Shown here piece after piece: positions 25,563 to 34,580 of a stretch of 64,000 nucleotides of DNA. The stretch is from Streptomyces sp. NBC_00370 (GTDB taxonomy: Bacteria > Actinomycetota > Actinomycetes > Streptomycetales > Streptomycetaceae). The stretch spans positions 3,317,501 to 3,381,500 of the forward strand of contig NZ_CP107968.1 of assembly GCF_036084755.1 (NCBI RefSeq). Reading direction: 5' to 3'. A program made the position numbers and the translations under genes. The notes below the pieces were generated by a model. That model was not told the DNA's origin, made no database searches, and saw only the letters and a program-made list of their open reading frames with translations. The first letter of the stretch is position 1. The number at the start of each line of letters is the position of its first letter.

Positions 25563-27299
25563 ATGGACGCAGACGTGAGCGACAGTGCCGGCACGCCCGC
25601 CCGGCCGGAGACCCCGGCCGACGTCGAGTCGCAGACGGACGCGCCCGGGGCGGATGACAACGGTGCCACCTCGGACGATGCCCGTTCGGGCGCTCCCGCC
25701 TCCGGCGAGGCCGGGGACGGCGAATCCACCGAAGACGGCAAGGCCGAGGGCGCGGACACCTCGGCCGCCGAAAGCCCTGCCGCGGCAGACAGCGAAGACG
25801 GCAAGGGCGTCGAGACCCCGGCCACGGACGGCGAGACCGCCGAGACCGCCGAGACCGCCGAGACCGCCGAAGACTCTGACGAAGACGGTGCGGCCGTCAC
25901 GCCCGACGACGACGACAGCCCGGCCACCGACGGCAAGGCGGCAGACGCCCCGGCCGACGGAGACGCAGCCACCGAAAGCCCAGCCGACGCCGACGCCGAC
26001 GCCGAGAACGTAGCCGCAGCCACGACCTCGACCGCCGCCACCGCCGGCGGCCCCGGCAGCCCCGGCGGCGGTCACACCGACACACCGCCGACCCCCGCCG
26101 GCCCCGCCAACCCCCGCCGCCGCTGGATGCGTTGGGCCGCGCTCGGCACCTCCGTGGTGGTCCTCGCCGCCGCCGGTACCGGCTGGTGGCTCTACAACAA
26201 GCTCGACGGCAACATCACGACGGACACCAAGGCCGCCGCCGAGTTGCAGACGTACGAGAAGGACCGCCCCAAGCCCGTCGCGCTCGACGCCCTGAACATA
26301 TTGCTCATAGGCTCCGACAGCCGCGCGGGCGACAACGGGAAGTACGGCCGCGACGACGGCGGCTCGTCCCGCTCGGACACCACGATCCTGCTGCATCTGG
26401 CCGCCGACCGGAAAAGCGCGACGGCCGTCTCCCTGCCCCGTGACCTCATGGTGGACATCCCCGCCTGCGGCAAGCCGGACGGCTCCCGCACCAGGGCGCA
26501 GTTCGCGCAGTTCAACTGGGCGTACGAGTTCGGCGGCACCGCCTGCACCATCCGCACGGTCGAGAAGCTCACCGGCGTGCGGATAGACCACCAGATGGTC
26601 ATCGACTTCCACGGTTTCAAGGGCATGGTGGACGCCGTCGGCGGCGTCGAGGTCTGCCTCAAGGACCCGGTGGACGACACGGACGCCCAGCTGAAGCTGC
26701 CGGCCGGGCAGCAGACCCTCAACGGCGAGCAGGCGCTCGGCTTCGTACGGGCGCGGCACGGCATCGGCGACGGCAGCGACACCCAGCGCATGGACCGGCA
26801 GCAACGTTTCCTCGGGGCCCTTTTCAAGAAGGTGCAGAGCAACGGTGTGCTGCTGAATCCGACCCGGCTCTACCCGGTGCTGGACGCGGCGACGAAGTCG
26901 ATCACGACCGATCCGGGGCTCGCCAGCCTGAAGGATCTGTACAACCTGGTGCGTTCCATGCGCAGTGTGCCGACGGAGCAAGTGCAATTCCTCACAGTGC
27001 CCCGGCAGCCGTACTCGCAGGACCGGAATCGTGACGAACTCGTCCAGCCCGAGGCGGACAAGCTCTTCAAGCAGCTGCGGGACGACCTGCCGGTCTCGGT
27101 GACGTCGGGGGACGAGAAGTCGGACGGTCCTTCGGACAGCCCCTCGGCAGGAGATCCCGGCGACAGGGCCTCTGCCAGCACGAATTCGCCCGGCCCCACC
27201 GGAAGCCCGACGGGGAGCCCCGACGGAAGTCCGAGCGGAAGTCCGGCACCGACCCCCACATTCACCGGCTCGAATGCCGCAGCCGGGATGTGCGAGTAA
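25563..27299 (+). CDS. LytR-CpsA-Psr (LCP) family protein 1
   Basis: The 578-residue protein has an acidic, Ala/Thr/Glu-rich cytoplasmic arm (residues 1-180) and one membrane span (about 191-211). The extracellular LCP domain runs from about 240 (LNILLIGSDSRAG; RSDTTILLHLAADRKSATAVSLPRDL near 270-295). LCP enzymes move glycopolymers such as teichoic acids from lipid carriers to peptidoglycan. It lacks the LytR_C domain of its neighbours and ends in a Ser/Gly/Pro tail. First of five LCP genes within 10 kb. Confidence 0.92.
   Translation: MDADVSDSAGTPARPETPADVESQTDAPGADDNGATSDDARSGAPASGEAGDGESTEDGKAEGADTSAAESPAAADSEDGKGVETPATDGETAETAETAETAEDSDEDGAAVTPDDDDSPATDGKAADAPADGDAATESPADADADAENVAAATTSTAATAGGPGSPGGGHTDTPPTPAGPANPRRRWMRWAALGTSVVVLAAAGTGWWLYNKLDGNITTDTKAAAELQTYEKDRPKPVALDALNILLIGSDSRAGDNGKYGRDDGGSSRSDTTILLHLAADRKSATAVSLPRDLMVDIPACGKPDGSRTRAQFAQFNWAYEFGGTACTIRTVEKLTGVRIDHQMVIDFHGFKGMVDAVGGVEVCLKDPVDDTDAQLKLPAGQQTLNGEQALGFVRARHGIGDGSDTQRMDRQQRFLGALFKKVQSNGVLLNPTRLYPVLDAATKSITTDPGLASLKDLYNLVRSMRSVPTEQVQFLTVPRQPYSQDRNRDELVQPEADKLFKQLRDDLPVSVTSGDEKSDGPSDSPSAGDPGDRASASTNSPGPTGSPTGSPDGSPSGSPAPTPTFTGSNAAAGMCE
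25833..25868 (+). repeat. four tandem GAGACCGCC repeats inside LCP 1
   Basis: The 9-bp unit encodes Glu-Thr-Ala four times (residues 91-102) in the disordered cytoplasmic arm. The perfect DNA-level repeat makes this a likely site of length variation between strains. Confidence 0.85.
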
Positions 27300-27519
27300 A
27301 GCAATGGCCAAGGGAAGCGTGGCAGTCCATGAGGATTGGGTGGATTGCCCACTTGTAAGGGAGGACAGATTCCCCGGCGACGTCGCCCGTCGCTGAACTG
27401 GACAGATAGTGTGTCGCGATCCGGTACTTCAGGCCGAGAGGTCACGTACGGCCGGATCGAATGACCGAGCGTCTTGGGGGAGGCGCTTCGCGTGGCACCG
27501 ACGGAGGATTCAAGCAACC

Positions 27520-29295
27520 GTGGATGCGCAAAACCGTGGGCAGGCGGACGACATGGATCCCGCCGACCAGTGGGTACTCAACCCGCAGACGGGCAACTAC
27601 GAACTGCGACTGGACAACTCCGCAGGGCAGTCGTCCACGCCCGGTCCGGCGAAGCCGCGCGACTCCTCGCGCAGAGCCGACCCCGACAGGCCGGCCTCCC
27701 GCCAGGACGCCCGCCCCGGCTCCCGGTCCGAATCACGCTCGGAGTCCCGCTCGGCCTCCCGGTCGGGACGTTCCGACGTACCCGGGCCGCGTGCCAGCCG
27801 CCGGAAGGGCCAGGCCGCCGAGGCGACCGCCCAGGGCCGGCGGAAGCGCAAGCAGAAGAAGTCGGGCAAGAAGAAGGCCCTGCTGTGGACGGGCGGCACG
27901 CTGGCGTTCCTGCTCGTCGCCGGTTCGGTCGGCGGTTACGCGTACTACCAGCACCTGAACAACAACATCACGTCGTACGACGTCGGCACGAGCGACAAAC
28001 CCGTCACCGCCGACAAGCCCATAAACATCCTGATCATCGGTACGGACAAGCGCACCGGTAAGGGCAACGAGGGCTACGGCGACAAGGGCAGCGTCGGCCA
28101 CGCCGACACCAACTTCCTGCTGCACGTCTCCAAGGACCGGACGAACGCGACGGCGCTCTCCATCCCCCGTGACCTGATCACCGACATCCCGGACTGCGAG
28201 ACCAAGCAGCCCGACGGCAGCACCAAAATCATCCCGGGCACCGAGCAGCAGCGGTTCAACACCAGCCTCGGCCAGGACGGCCGCGACCCCGGCTGCACGA
28301 TGAAGACCGTCCAGGAGATCACCGGACTGAAGGTCGACCACTTCATGATGGCCGACTTCAACGCCGTCAAGTCGCTGACGACGGCCGTGGGCGGCGTGGA
28401 CATCTGTCTCGCCCACCCCGTGGACGACCCGGACTCGCACCTCAAGCTGCCGGCGGGCGAGGCCAACGTGCAGGGCGAGCAGGCGCTGGCCTTCGTCCGT
28501 ACCCGGCACAGCTTCGGCAACCAGGGCGACCTCGACCGGATCAAGGTCCAGCAGCAGTTCATGGCATCTCTGGCGCGCAAGATCCAGTCCAAGGGGACGC
28601 TGACCAGTCCCAGCAAGATGTTCAAGCTCGCCGAGGCGGCGACGAAGGCGCTCGCCGTCGACTCGGGCATCGGCTCCATCACCAAGCTCACATCGCTCGC
28701 GACGCAGCTCAAGGGCATCGACCCGAAGAACATCTCGTTCATCACGCTGCCCGTGCTCGACAATCCGAACGAGATCGTGCACGCCACGGTCGTCATCAAC
28801 AAGACGCAGGCCGACCCGCTGTTCTCGATGCTGCAGAGCGACACCTCGCTCACCGAGGTGAAGAAGGAAGCGGCCGCCAAGAAGTCCCAGCAGGCAAAGG
28901 CGCTGAAGGGACCGAAGGCACCGGCGGCCGACGTACGGGTCGACGTGTACAACGGCGGCGGTCCGCAGGGCTCGGCCCAGGAGACCCTTTCCTGGCTGCA
29001 GAACGACAAGGGTGCGCCGAAGACCACCAACAAGGGCAACGCGCCCGCGAACGTGGCCAAGACGACCCTGGAATACGCCCCGAACCAGGCCGACATGGCC
29101 CGTACGGTGGCGTCCTGGATGGGACTGCCCGCGACATCGCTGAAGCAGGGGACCGAGGACGCGGTGGGACTCGAAGCGATGACACTGACACTGGGCAAGG
29201 ACTTCAAGGGCGCGGGGGTGCCCATCACCGGACCGGCAAAGGTGCCGGACGGTGTGCAGAAGGTGGAAGCCGACAAGCAGGTCTGCGCGAAGTGA
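27520..29295 (+). CDS. LCP family protein 2 with LytR_C domain
   Basis: I place the start at the GTG at 27520, with GGAGG 12 bases upstream, giving 591 residues. The N-terminal arm is Ser/Arg-rich (repeated SRSES-like units) and ends in a Lys cluster before one membrane span near 125-145. The LCP domain follows (INILIIGTDKRTG, DTNFLLHVSKDRTNATALSIPRDL). Residues about 475-590 match a LytR_C region (VRVDVYNGGGPQGSAQ). It probably attaches envelope polymers, with partial redundancy among the paralogues. Confidence 0.9.
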   Translation: MDAQNRGQADDMDPADQWVLNPQTGNYELRLDNSAGQSSTPGPAKPRDSSRRADPDRPASRQDARPGSRSESRSESRSASRSGRSDVPGPRASRRKGQAAEATAQGRRKRKQKKSGKKKALLWTGGTLAFLLVAGSVGGYAYYQHLNNNITSYDVGTSDKPVTADKPINILIIGTDKRTGKGNEGYGDKGSVGHADTNFLLHVSKDRTNATALSIPRDLITDIPDCETKQPDGSTKIIPGTEQQRFNTSLGQDGRDPGCTMKTVQEITGLKVDHFMMADFNAVKSLTTAVGGVDICLAHPVDDPDSHLKLPAGEANVQGEQALAFVRTRHSFGNQGDLDRIKVQQQFMASLARKIQSKGTLTSPSKMFKLAEAATKALAVDSGIGSITKLTSLATQLKGIDPKNISFITLPVLDNPNEIVHATVVINKTQADPLFSMLQSDTSLTEVKKEAAAKKSQQAKALKGPKAPAADVRVDVYNGGGPQGSAQETLSWLQNDKGAPKTTNKGNAPANVAKTTLEYAPNQADMARTVASWMGLPATSLKQGTEDAVGLEAMTLTLGKDFKGAGVPITGPAKVPDGVQKVEADKQVCAK

Positions 29296-29354
29296 CACCG
29301 GAGCATCAGCGGTGTCGACCCGTGCGCGCGACGACCTGAGCAAGGGGGATCAGG

Positions 29355-31040
29355 GTGGGTCAGAGCAGTGCGCACCGGGAGGGGACGCGATCACGCGTCC
29401 CGCACGCCCGTGAACTCGGCTGGGACGACAGCCTGTACGAGGGGGACGGCGGCGGTCCGGACGGCGCGGGGGCCGGCCGGGGCAGGAACGGTCACAAGTC
29501 AGGTCATGGCGGCAGCGGCCGCAGGCACGGTCCTCCGCGCAAGCGCACCCGCCCCGGCGGGTGGCGCCGCGCGCTGCGCTGGACCGCCGCAGGACTGGCG
29601 TTCCTGATCCTCGGGACCGCCGGCGCCGGCTATCTGTACTACCGCCATCTCAACGGCAACATCCGCAGCGACGCCCGCGCGGGCTCCGACAGCGGTCTGA
29701 AGCCCAAGGCCAACGGGGCGGGCCAGACCCCGCTGAACATCCTGCTGATCGGCTCCGACAGCCGTAACAAGCCGGAGAACGTCAAGCTCGGCGGCGGCAA
29801 GAACGAGGTGGGCAACAAGCCGCTCGCCGACGTCCAGATGCTGCTGCACGTGTCGGCCGACCGTAAGAACGCGTCGATGCTCTCCATACCGCGCGACACC
29901 CGGGTCGACATACCGGAGTGCAAGGACGCGAAGACCGGCGAGACGTACCCCAAAACCAACGGGATCATCAACGAGTCGCTGGGCCGTGGCGGCCCCGGCT
30001 GCACGCTCAGTACGTGGGAGAAGCTGACCGGCGTCTACATCGACCACTGGATGACGATCGACTTCTCCGGTGTGGTGTCGATGGCCGACGCGATCGGCGG
30101 TGTCGACGTCTGCGTCAAGCAGAACATCTGGGACCGCTCGACGCCCGCGGCGCACGGCGGCTCAGGGCTGAAGCTGACGGCGGGCACGCACGCGGTCAAG
30201 GGCAAGCAGGCCCTCCAGTGGCTGCGTACCCGGCACGCCTTCGGCAGCGACCTGGGCCGCGCCGAGGCCCAGCACATGTACCTCAACTCGATGATCCGCA
30301 CGCTGAAGGAACAGAACGTCTTCACCGACACCGGCAGGCTGACCGGGCTCGCCGAGGCGGCGACGAAGTCGCTGGAGGTGTCGAAGGAGATCGGCACGGT
30401 CAAGAAGCTCTTCGACCTGGGCATGCAGCTCAAGTCGGTGCCGACGAACCGTATGACGATGACGACGCTCCCGACGCTGCAGGACCCGACGAACATCAAC
30501 CATCTGGTCATCAACACCCCCGACGCCGACAAGCTGCTGTCGCTCCTGCGCGACGACGTCGCCTTCGACAAGAACGGCGGCAAGGACGACAAGAAGCCGT
30601 CGACGAAGGTCTCCAAGGACCCGGCCGCTGCGCCCGGTGAGACGTCGGTGAAGGTGCTCAACGGCACCGGCGGCGACCAGGCTCCGGTGTCGGGGCGGGC
30701 GGGCGCCGTCGCGGGGCTGCTGGGCGAGAAGGGGTACGACAAGGCCGAGGCCGACCAGCGGCAGAGCCCGCAGCCGGAGACGACGGTCACCTATCCGCGC
30801 GCGGCTCTGGAGGGCGACGCCCAGGCGGTCGCGAAGGCCGTCGGTATCCCGGTGAGCGCGGTGAAGAAGTCCGCCGACGTCTCGGAGATCACGGTGGTCG
30901 TGGGCGCCGACTGGCGCGAAGGCGGCGTGTACCCGAAGAAGGACGTGCCGAAGGCGGGCGACATCCCCGACACGGCGAACGCCATCAACGGCGACAAGAA
31001 GGACGCGTGCATGGACGTCTACGCGCCGTACCGCTGGTAG
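29355..31040 (+). CDS. LCP family protein 3 with LytR_C domain
   Basis: The 561-residue protein starts at a GTG with AAGGGGGAT upstream, 59 bases after LCP 2, so the two probably share a transcript. A basic Gly-rich arm leads to a span near 77-97. The LCP domain has LNILLIGSDSRNK and the block ASMLSIPRDTRVDIP. The C-terminal segment begins SVKVLNGTGGDQAPVSGRAG. A strong hairpin follows the stop. Confidence 0.92.
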   Translation: MGQSSAHREGTRSRVPHARELGWDDSLYEGDGGGPDGAGAGRGRNGHKSGHGGSGRRHGPPRKRTRPGGWRRALRWTAAGLAFLILGTAGAGYLYYRHLNGNIRSDARAGSDSGLKPKANGAGQTPLNILLIGSDSRNKPENVKLGGGKNEVGNKPLADVQMLLHVSADRKNASMLSIPRDTRVDIPECKDAKTGETYPKTNGIINESLGRGGPGCTLSTWEKLTGVYIDHWMTIDFSGVVSMADAIGGVDVCVKQNIWDRSTPAAHGGSGLKLTAGTHAVKGKQALQWLRTRHAFGSDLGRAEAQHMYLNSMIRTLKEQNVFTDTGRLTGLAEAATKSLEVSKEIGTVKKLFDLGMQLKSVPTNRMTMTTLPTLQDPTNINHLVINTPDADKLLSLLRDDVAFDKNGGKDDKKPSTKVSKDPAAAPGETSVKVLNGTGGDQAPVSGRAGAVAGLLGEKGYDKAEADQRQSPQPETTVTYPRAALEGDAQAVAKAVGIPVSAVKKSADVSEITVVVGADWREGGVYPKKDVPKAGDIPDTANAINGDKKDACMDVYAPYRW

Positions 31041-31068
31041 CGGATCGCCCCGCACCAAGGCGTACAGC

Positions 31069-31110
31069 AGAGCGCCGCCTGACGGATGAGGATCCGTCAG
31101 GCGGCGCTCT
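31069..31110. terminator. bidirectional terminator, 19-bp perfect stem
   Basis: The arms 31069-31087 and 31092-31110 pair perfectly around a 4-base loop. It lies between the convergent LCP 3 and the glycosyltransferase, each ending within 30 bases, so it probably terminates both. Confidence 0.9.
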
Positions 31111-31135
31111 TACGTCGTGTACGGGCGTCAGCCGG

Positions 31136-32185
31136 CTACGCGTCCTGCTGCGCCTCGTCGACCCGCCGTACGGCCGGCCTGCGGCTCGCGATGACCCGCT
31201 TGGCCAGTGAGCGCGGACTGGTCAGGAAGCCGTAGCCCCACGTCATGTGCATCGTGGCGAGCGCGACCGGGATCCGCAGCCGCGCCTTGAGCGACAGACC
31301 CTTGCCCGCGGGGACCGACCCGGCGACGATCGCCGCGAGGTAGCCGCCGGGCACGAGCAGCGCCCAGGGGGTCACCACGGCGCCCACGACGATGCCCGCG
31401 GCGATCGCGCAGACGGCGACCGGCGGCGCGAGGTAGCGCAGGTTGATCGAGCCCGAGTGGTAGCGGGCGACCACATGGCGCCAGCGTCCGTAGTCCTTGT
31501 ACTGCTTGGCGAGCGCCCGTATGGAGGGCCGCGGCCGGTACTGCACCCGCAGCTCGGGCGAGAACCAGATCGCGCCGCCCGCCTCGCGGATCCGGAAGTT
31601 CAGCTCCCAGTCCTGGGCGCGGATGAACTCCTCGTTGTAGCCGCCCTGCCGCTCCAGCGCGTCGCGCTTGAACACCCCGAGGTACACGGTCTCGGCCGGG
31701 CCCGCCTGGCCGCCGGTGTGGAAGGCCGCGTTGCCGACGCCGATCTTCGAGGTCATGGCGGCCGCGACCGCTTCCTCCCAGGCGTTCTCGCCCTCGGCGT
31801 GCATGATGCCGCCGACGTTGTCCGCGCCGGTCTCGGCCAGCAGCCTGACGGCGGTCGCGATGTAGTTCTGCGACAGCATGCCGTGGCCGTCGACCCGTAC
31901 GACCACGGGGTGGCTCGACGCCTTGATCGCCGCGTTCAGCGCCGCCGGTGTGCGGCCGGTGGGATTGGGGACGGTGTGGACGCGGGCGCGCGGGTCGGCC
32001 GCGGTCTCCCGCACCAGCTCGGCGGCGATCTCGTCCGTACGGTCCGTGGACGGGCCGAGGGCGATCACCACCTCCAACTCGCCGTCGTACTCCTGCTCCA
32101 GGATGTGCCGGACGGAGTTCCTCAGATGGCGTTCCTCGTTGAGCACCGGCATGATCACGGAAACCGGGGGCGACAGGGCAGGCAT
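31136..32185 (-). CDS. family 2 glycosyltransferase, membrane-associated
   Basis: The 349-residue protein starts with SVIMPVLNEERHLRNS. It has the acidic motif RVDGHG near 97, RAQDWELNFRIREAGG near 200 and Q/R-rich YRPRPS near 222. Two hydrophobic spans follow near 255-300. It is probably a polyprenyl-phosphate or cell-wall sugar transferase. It sits among LCP genes, which fits a role in building the polymer those enzymes attach. Confidence 0.88.
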   Translation of the reverse strand: MPALSPPVSVIMPVLNEERHLRNSVRHILEQEYDGELEVVIALGPSTDRTDEIAAELVRETAADPRARVHTVPNPTGRTPAALNAAIKASSHPVVVRVDGHGMLSQNYIATAVRLLAETGADNVGGIMHAEGENAWEEAVAAAMTSKIGVGNAAFHTGGQAGPAETVYLGVFKRDALERQGGYNEEFIRAQDWELNFRIREAGGAIWFSPELRVQYRPRPSIRALAKQYKDYGRWRHVVARYHSGSINLRYLAPPVAVCAIAAGIVVGAVVTPWALLVPGGYLAAIVAGSVPAGKGLSLKARLRIPVALATMHMTWGYGFLTSPRSLAKRVIASRRPAVRRVDEAQQDA

Positions 32186-32338
32186 GTGTTCCTTCGGAGT
32201 CCTTCAGGAGGCGGGATTATCGGCGCAACGTTACCGCGAACGGGGGACAGCGACGCGCGCCGCCCGGTCGTAGCAGGGTGCCGCTGATCGTATGGGCCTA
32301 CGGTTTCGACCATTCCCTGTCACCGCGGAGGTGCCCCA

Positions 32339-33886
32339 GTGCCCACGTCGCCCCGCTCCTCCCGCTCCTCCCGCTCCTCTCGATCCCCCCGTCCCGCCGG
32401 GATCGCCACCCGGCCACGGCCGCGTGCCGGGGGCCGGGGCGCCGGGAGACGGGACGGACGGCCGCGCTGGGGCATGCGGATGGCGACGACCTTCTCGGTC
32501 CTGGTCCTGGGCGCCGGCGGTATCGGGCACGCCGTGGTCACCAGCCTGGACACCGGCATCGACCGGGTCGACCCGTTCAAGGACATGAAGAACCGGCCGG
32601 GCGCGGGTCACGGCATGAATCTGCTGCTCGTCGGCACCGACGGCCGCGACAAGATCACCAAGGCCGAGAAGGCGAAGTACAAGCTCGGCGGCGCACCCTG
32701 CCACTGCACCGACACGATCATGCTGGTGCATCTCTCGGAGGACGGTAAGCGGGCCAGCGTCGTGAGCCTGCCGCGCGACAGCTACGCCGAACTGCCCGCC
32801 CATGTCGACCAGACGACGGGGCAGCACCACAAGCCGCATCCGGTGAAGCTGAACGCGGCGTACGCGGAGGGCGGGCCCAATCTGACGGTGCGCACGGTCG
32901 AGCACATGACGGGGGTGAAGATCAGCCACTACCTGGAGGTCGACTTCACCAGCTTCATGAAGACGGTCGACGCGCTCGGCGGGGTGCAGATCTGCACCCC
33001 GCGCCCGCTGAAGGACTCGTACACCGGGCTGAACCTGACGGCGGGCACGCACAAGCTGGACGGCGGCCAGGCGCTGCAGTACGTACGCGCCCGGCACGTC
33101 GACGCGACGTCCGACCTGGGCAGGATGCAGCGCCAGCAGCGCTTCATCGCGGCCCTGATCAACCAGGCAACCAGCAGTGGTGTGCTGCTGAACCCGGTGA
33201 AGTTCCGCGCCGTCACCTCGGCGATGCTCAGCTCGGTCAGGGCCGACGCGGGCTTCGGCGCGCAGCAGTTGCTCGCGCTCAACGAGGCGATGCACGGCTT
33301 CTCGCCGTCGTCGTCGGAGTTCACGTCCGTGCCGCTGAGCGGGTCGGGGATCGCGATCAAGGGTGTCGGGTCGACGCTGAAGTGGGACCCGGTCAAGTCG
33401 AAGAAGCTGTTCCAGGCGCTGCGCGCGGACAAGCCGCTGGCGCCGCCGCGCAAGGCGGCCCCGGCGGCGCCTGGCGCGCCCGCGGCGCCCGCCGCTCCCG
33501 CGAAGGCGCCCAAGGGGACGCTGGTCGATGTGAGGCCGCAGCAGATCCGGGTGCAGGTCTACAACGGGACGCCGACCGACGGGCTCGGCAAGCAGGTCGA
33601 CGACGCGCTGCACGCCACCGGGTTCCGCACCACCCGGGCCCCGCTGACGGCCGCGCAGCTGAAGGTGAAGCGCACGATCGTCATGTACGACCCGCGCTGG
33701 GACCGGTCGGCGAGGTCGCTGGCCGCCGCGCTGCCCGGCAGTGTGCTGCGCGCGGTGAAGCGGCAGGGCGCGACGCTCAAGGTGATGGCGGGGAGCGACT
33801 TCAAGGCGGTGCGGCCGGTACGGGTGGAGGAGGCCCCCGAGGGCACGTTCGGCACGATGACGGGCGACCAGGTGGTCTGCCCGTAG
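32339..33886 (+). CDS. LCP family protein 4 with LytR_C domain
   Basis: The 515-residue protein starts at a GTG with GGAGG about 9 bases upstream. A Ser/Arg-rich arm is followed by a span near 45-67 and the LCP domain from about 93 (MNLLLVGTDGRDK, DTIMLVHLSEDGKRASVVSLPRDS). After an Ala/Pro linker (about 360-385), the LytR_C part reads IRVQVYNGTPTDGLGK. It is divergent from the glycosyltransferase, with 153 bases between them. Confidence 0.92.
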   Translation: MPTSPRSSRSSRSSRSPRPAGIATRPRPRAGGRGAGRRDGRPRWGMRMATTFSVLVLGAGGIGHAVVTSLDTGIDRVDPFKDMKNRPGAGHGMNLLLVGTDGRDKITKAEKAKYKLGGAPCHCTDTIMLVHLSEDGKRASVVSLPRDSYAELPAHVDQTTGQHHKPHPVKLNAAYAEGGPNLTVRTVEHMTGVKISHYLEVDFTSFMKTVDALGGVQICTPRPLKDSYTGLNLTAGTHKLDGGQALQYVRARHVDATSDLGRMQRQQRFIAALINQATSSGVLLNPVKFRAVTSAMLSSVRADAGFGAQQLLALNEAMHGFSPSSSEFTSVPLSGSGIAIKGVGSTLKWDPVKSKKLFQALRADKPLAPPRKAAPAAPGAPAAPAAPAKAPKGTLVDVRPQQIRVQVYNGTPTDGLGKQVDDALHATGFRTTRAPLTAAQLKVKRTIVMYDPRWDRSARSLAAALPGSVLRAVKRQGATLKVMAGSDFKAVRPVRVEEAPEGTFGTMTGDQVVCP

Positions 33887-33895
33887 AACGGTCCG

Positions 33896-34462
33896 CTACG
33901 CGCCGTGCTCCGGGCCGGCCTCGGGCGCGCGGCTCTCCCGCAGCTCCTTGATCGCGCGGCGCCGGGCGAGCCGGTGCGTACGCCGGATCTGCGCCTCCTG
34001 GTAGCGCCGCTTGTCACGTTCGGTCTGCGGCAGCACCGGCGGCACCGGGCGCGGCTTGCCTTCGGCGTCGACGGCGGCGAAGACCAGATACGCGCTGCCG
34101 ACCTGGGTGGCCGGGGTCGACTCGTTCCAGCGCTCGGCCAGCACCCGTACGCCGACCTCCATCGAGGACCGGCCCGTCCAGTTCACCTGTGCCTTCACAT
34201 GCACGAGATCGCCGACGCGCACCGGTTCGAGGAAGACCATCTCGTCCATGGACGCCGTCACCGCGGGCCCGCCCGAGTGCCGTCCCGCCACGGCGCCCGC
34301 GGCGTCGTCGACCAGCTTCATGATCACGCCGCCGTGCACCGTACCCAGCAGATTGGTGTCGCTGCCCGTCATGATGTGGCTCAGCGTCGTACGGGACGCG
34401 GAGGTGGGCTTGCCCGGAATATCGGTCTCCGGGCGGTCCGGGCGGTCGGCCTGATCTGTCAT
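33896..34462 (-). CDS. acyl-CoA thioesterase, hot-dog fold
   Basis: The 188-residue protein has the hot-dog thioesterase pattern: GTVHGGVIMKLVDDAAG, then ASMDEMVFLEPVRVGD and the QVNWTGRSSMEVGVRV strand. It hydrolyses acyl-CoA, substrate length unknown. I prefer the ATG at 34462 (GGTGGGG upstream) to the one four codons earlier. The C-terminus is Arg-rich. It is convergent with LCP 4 (9 bases between stops). Confidence 0.88.
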   Translation of the reverse strand: MTDQADRPDRPETDIPGKPTSASRTTLSHIMTGSDTNLLGTVHGGVIMKLVDDAAGAVAGRHSGGPAVTASMDEMVFLEPVRVGDLVHVKAQVNWTGRSSMEVGVRVLAERWNESTPATQVGSAYLVFAAVDAEGKPRPVPPVLPQTERDKRRYQEAQIRRTHRLARRRAIKELRESRAPEAGPEHGA

Positions 34463-34580
34463 GTGCCCCACCATATGCGGGGGTCACAGGAGCGGCGCAT
34501 TGCATCAGCTTGGCAACAGCCCCGCCCCTATTTCCTACGCGGCAGTATGGCGCCCCGCCGGGCCCGGCACACTGGAGCAC

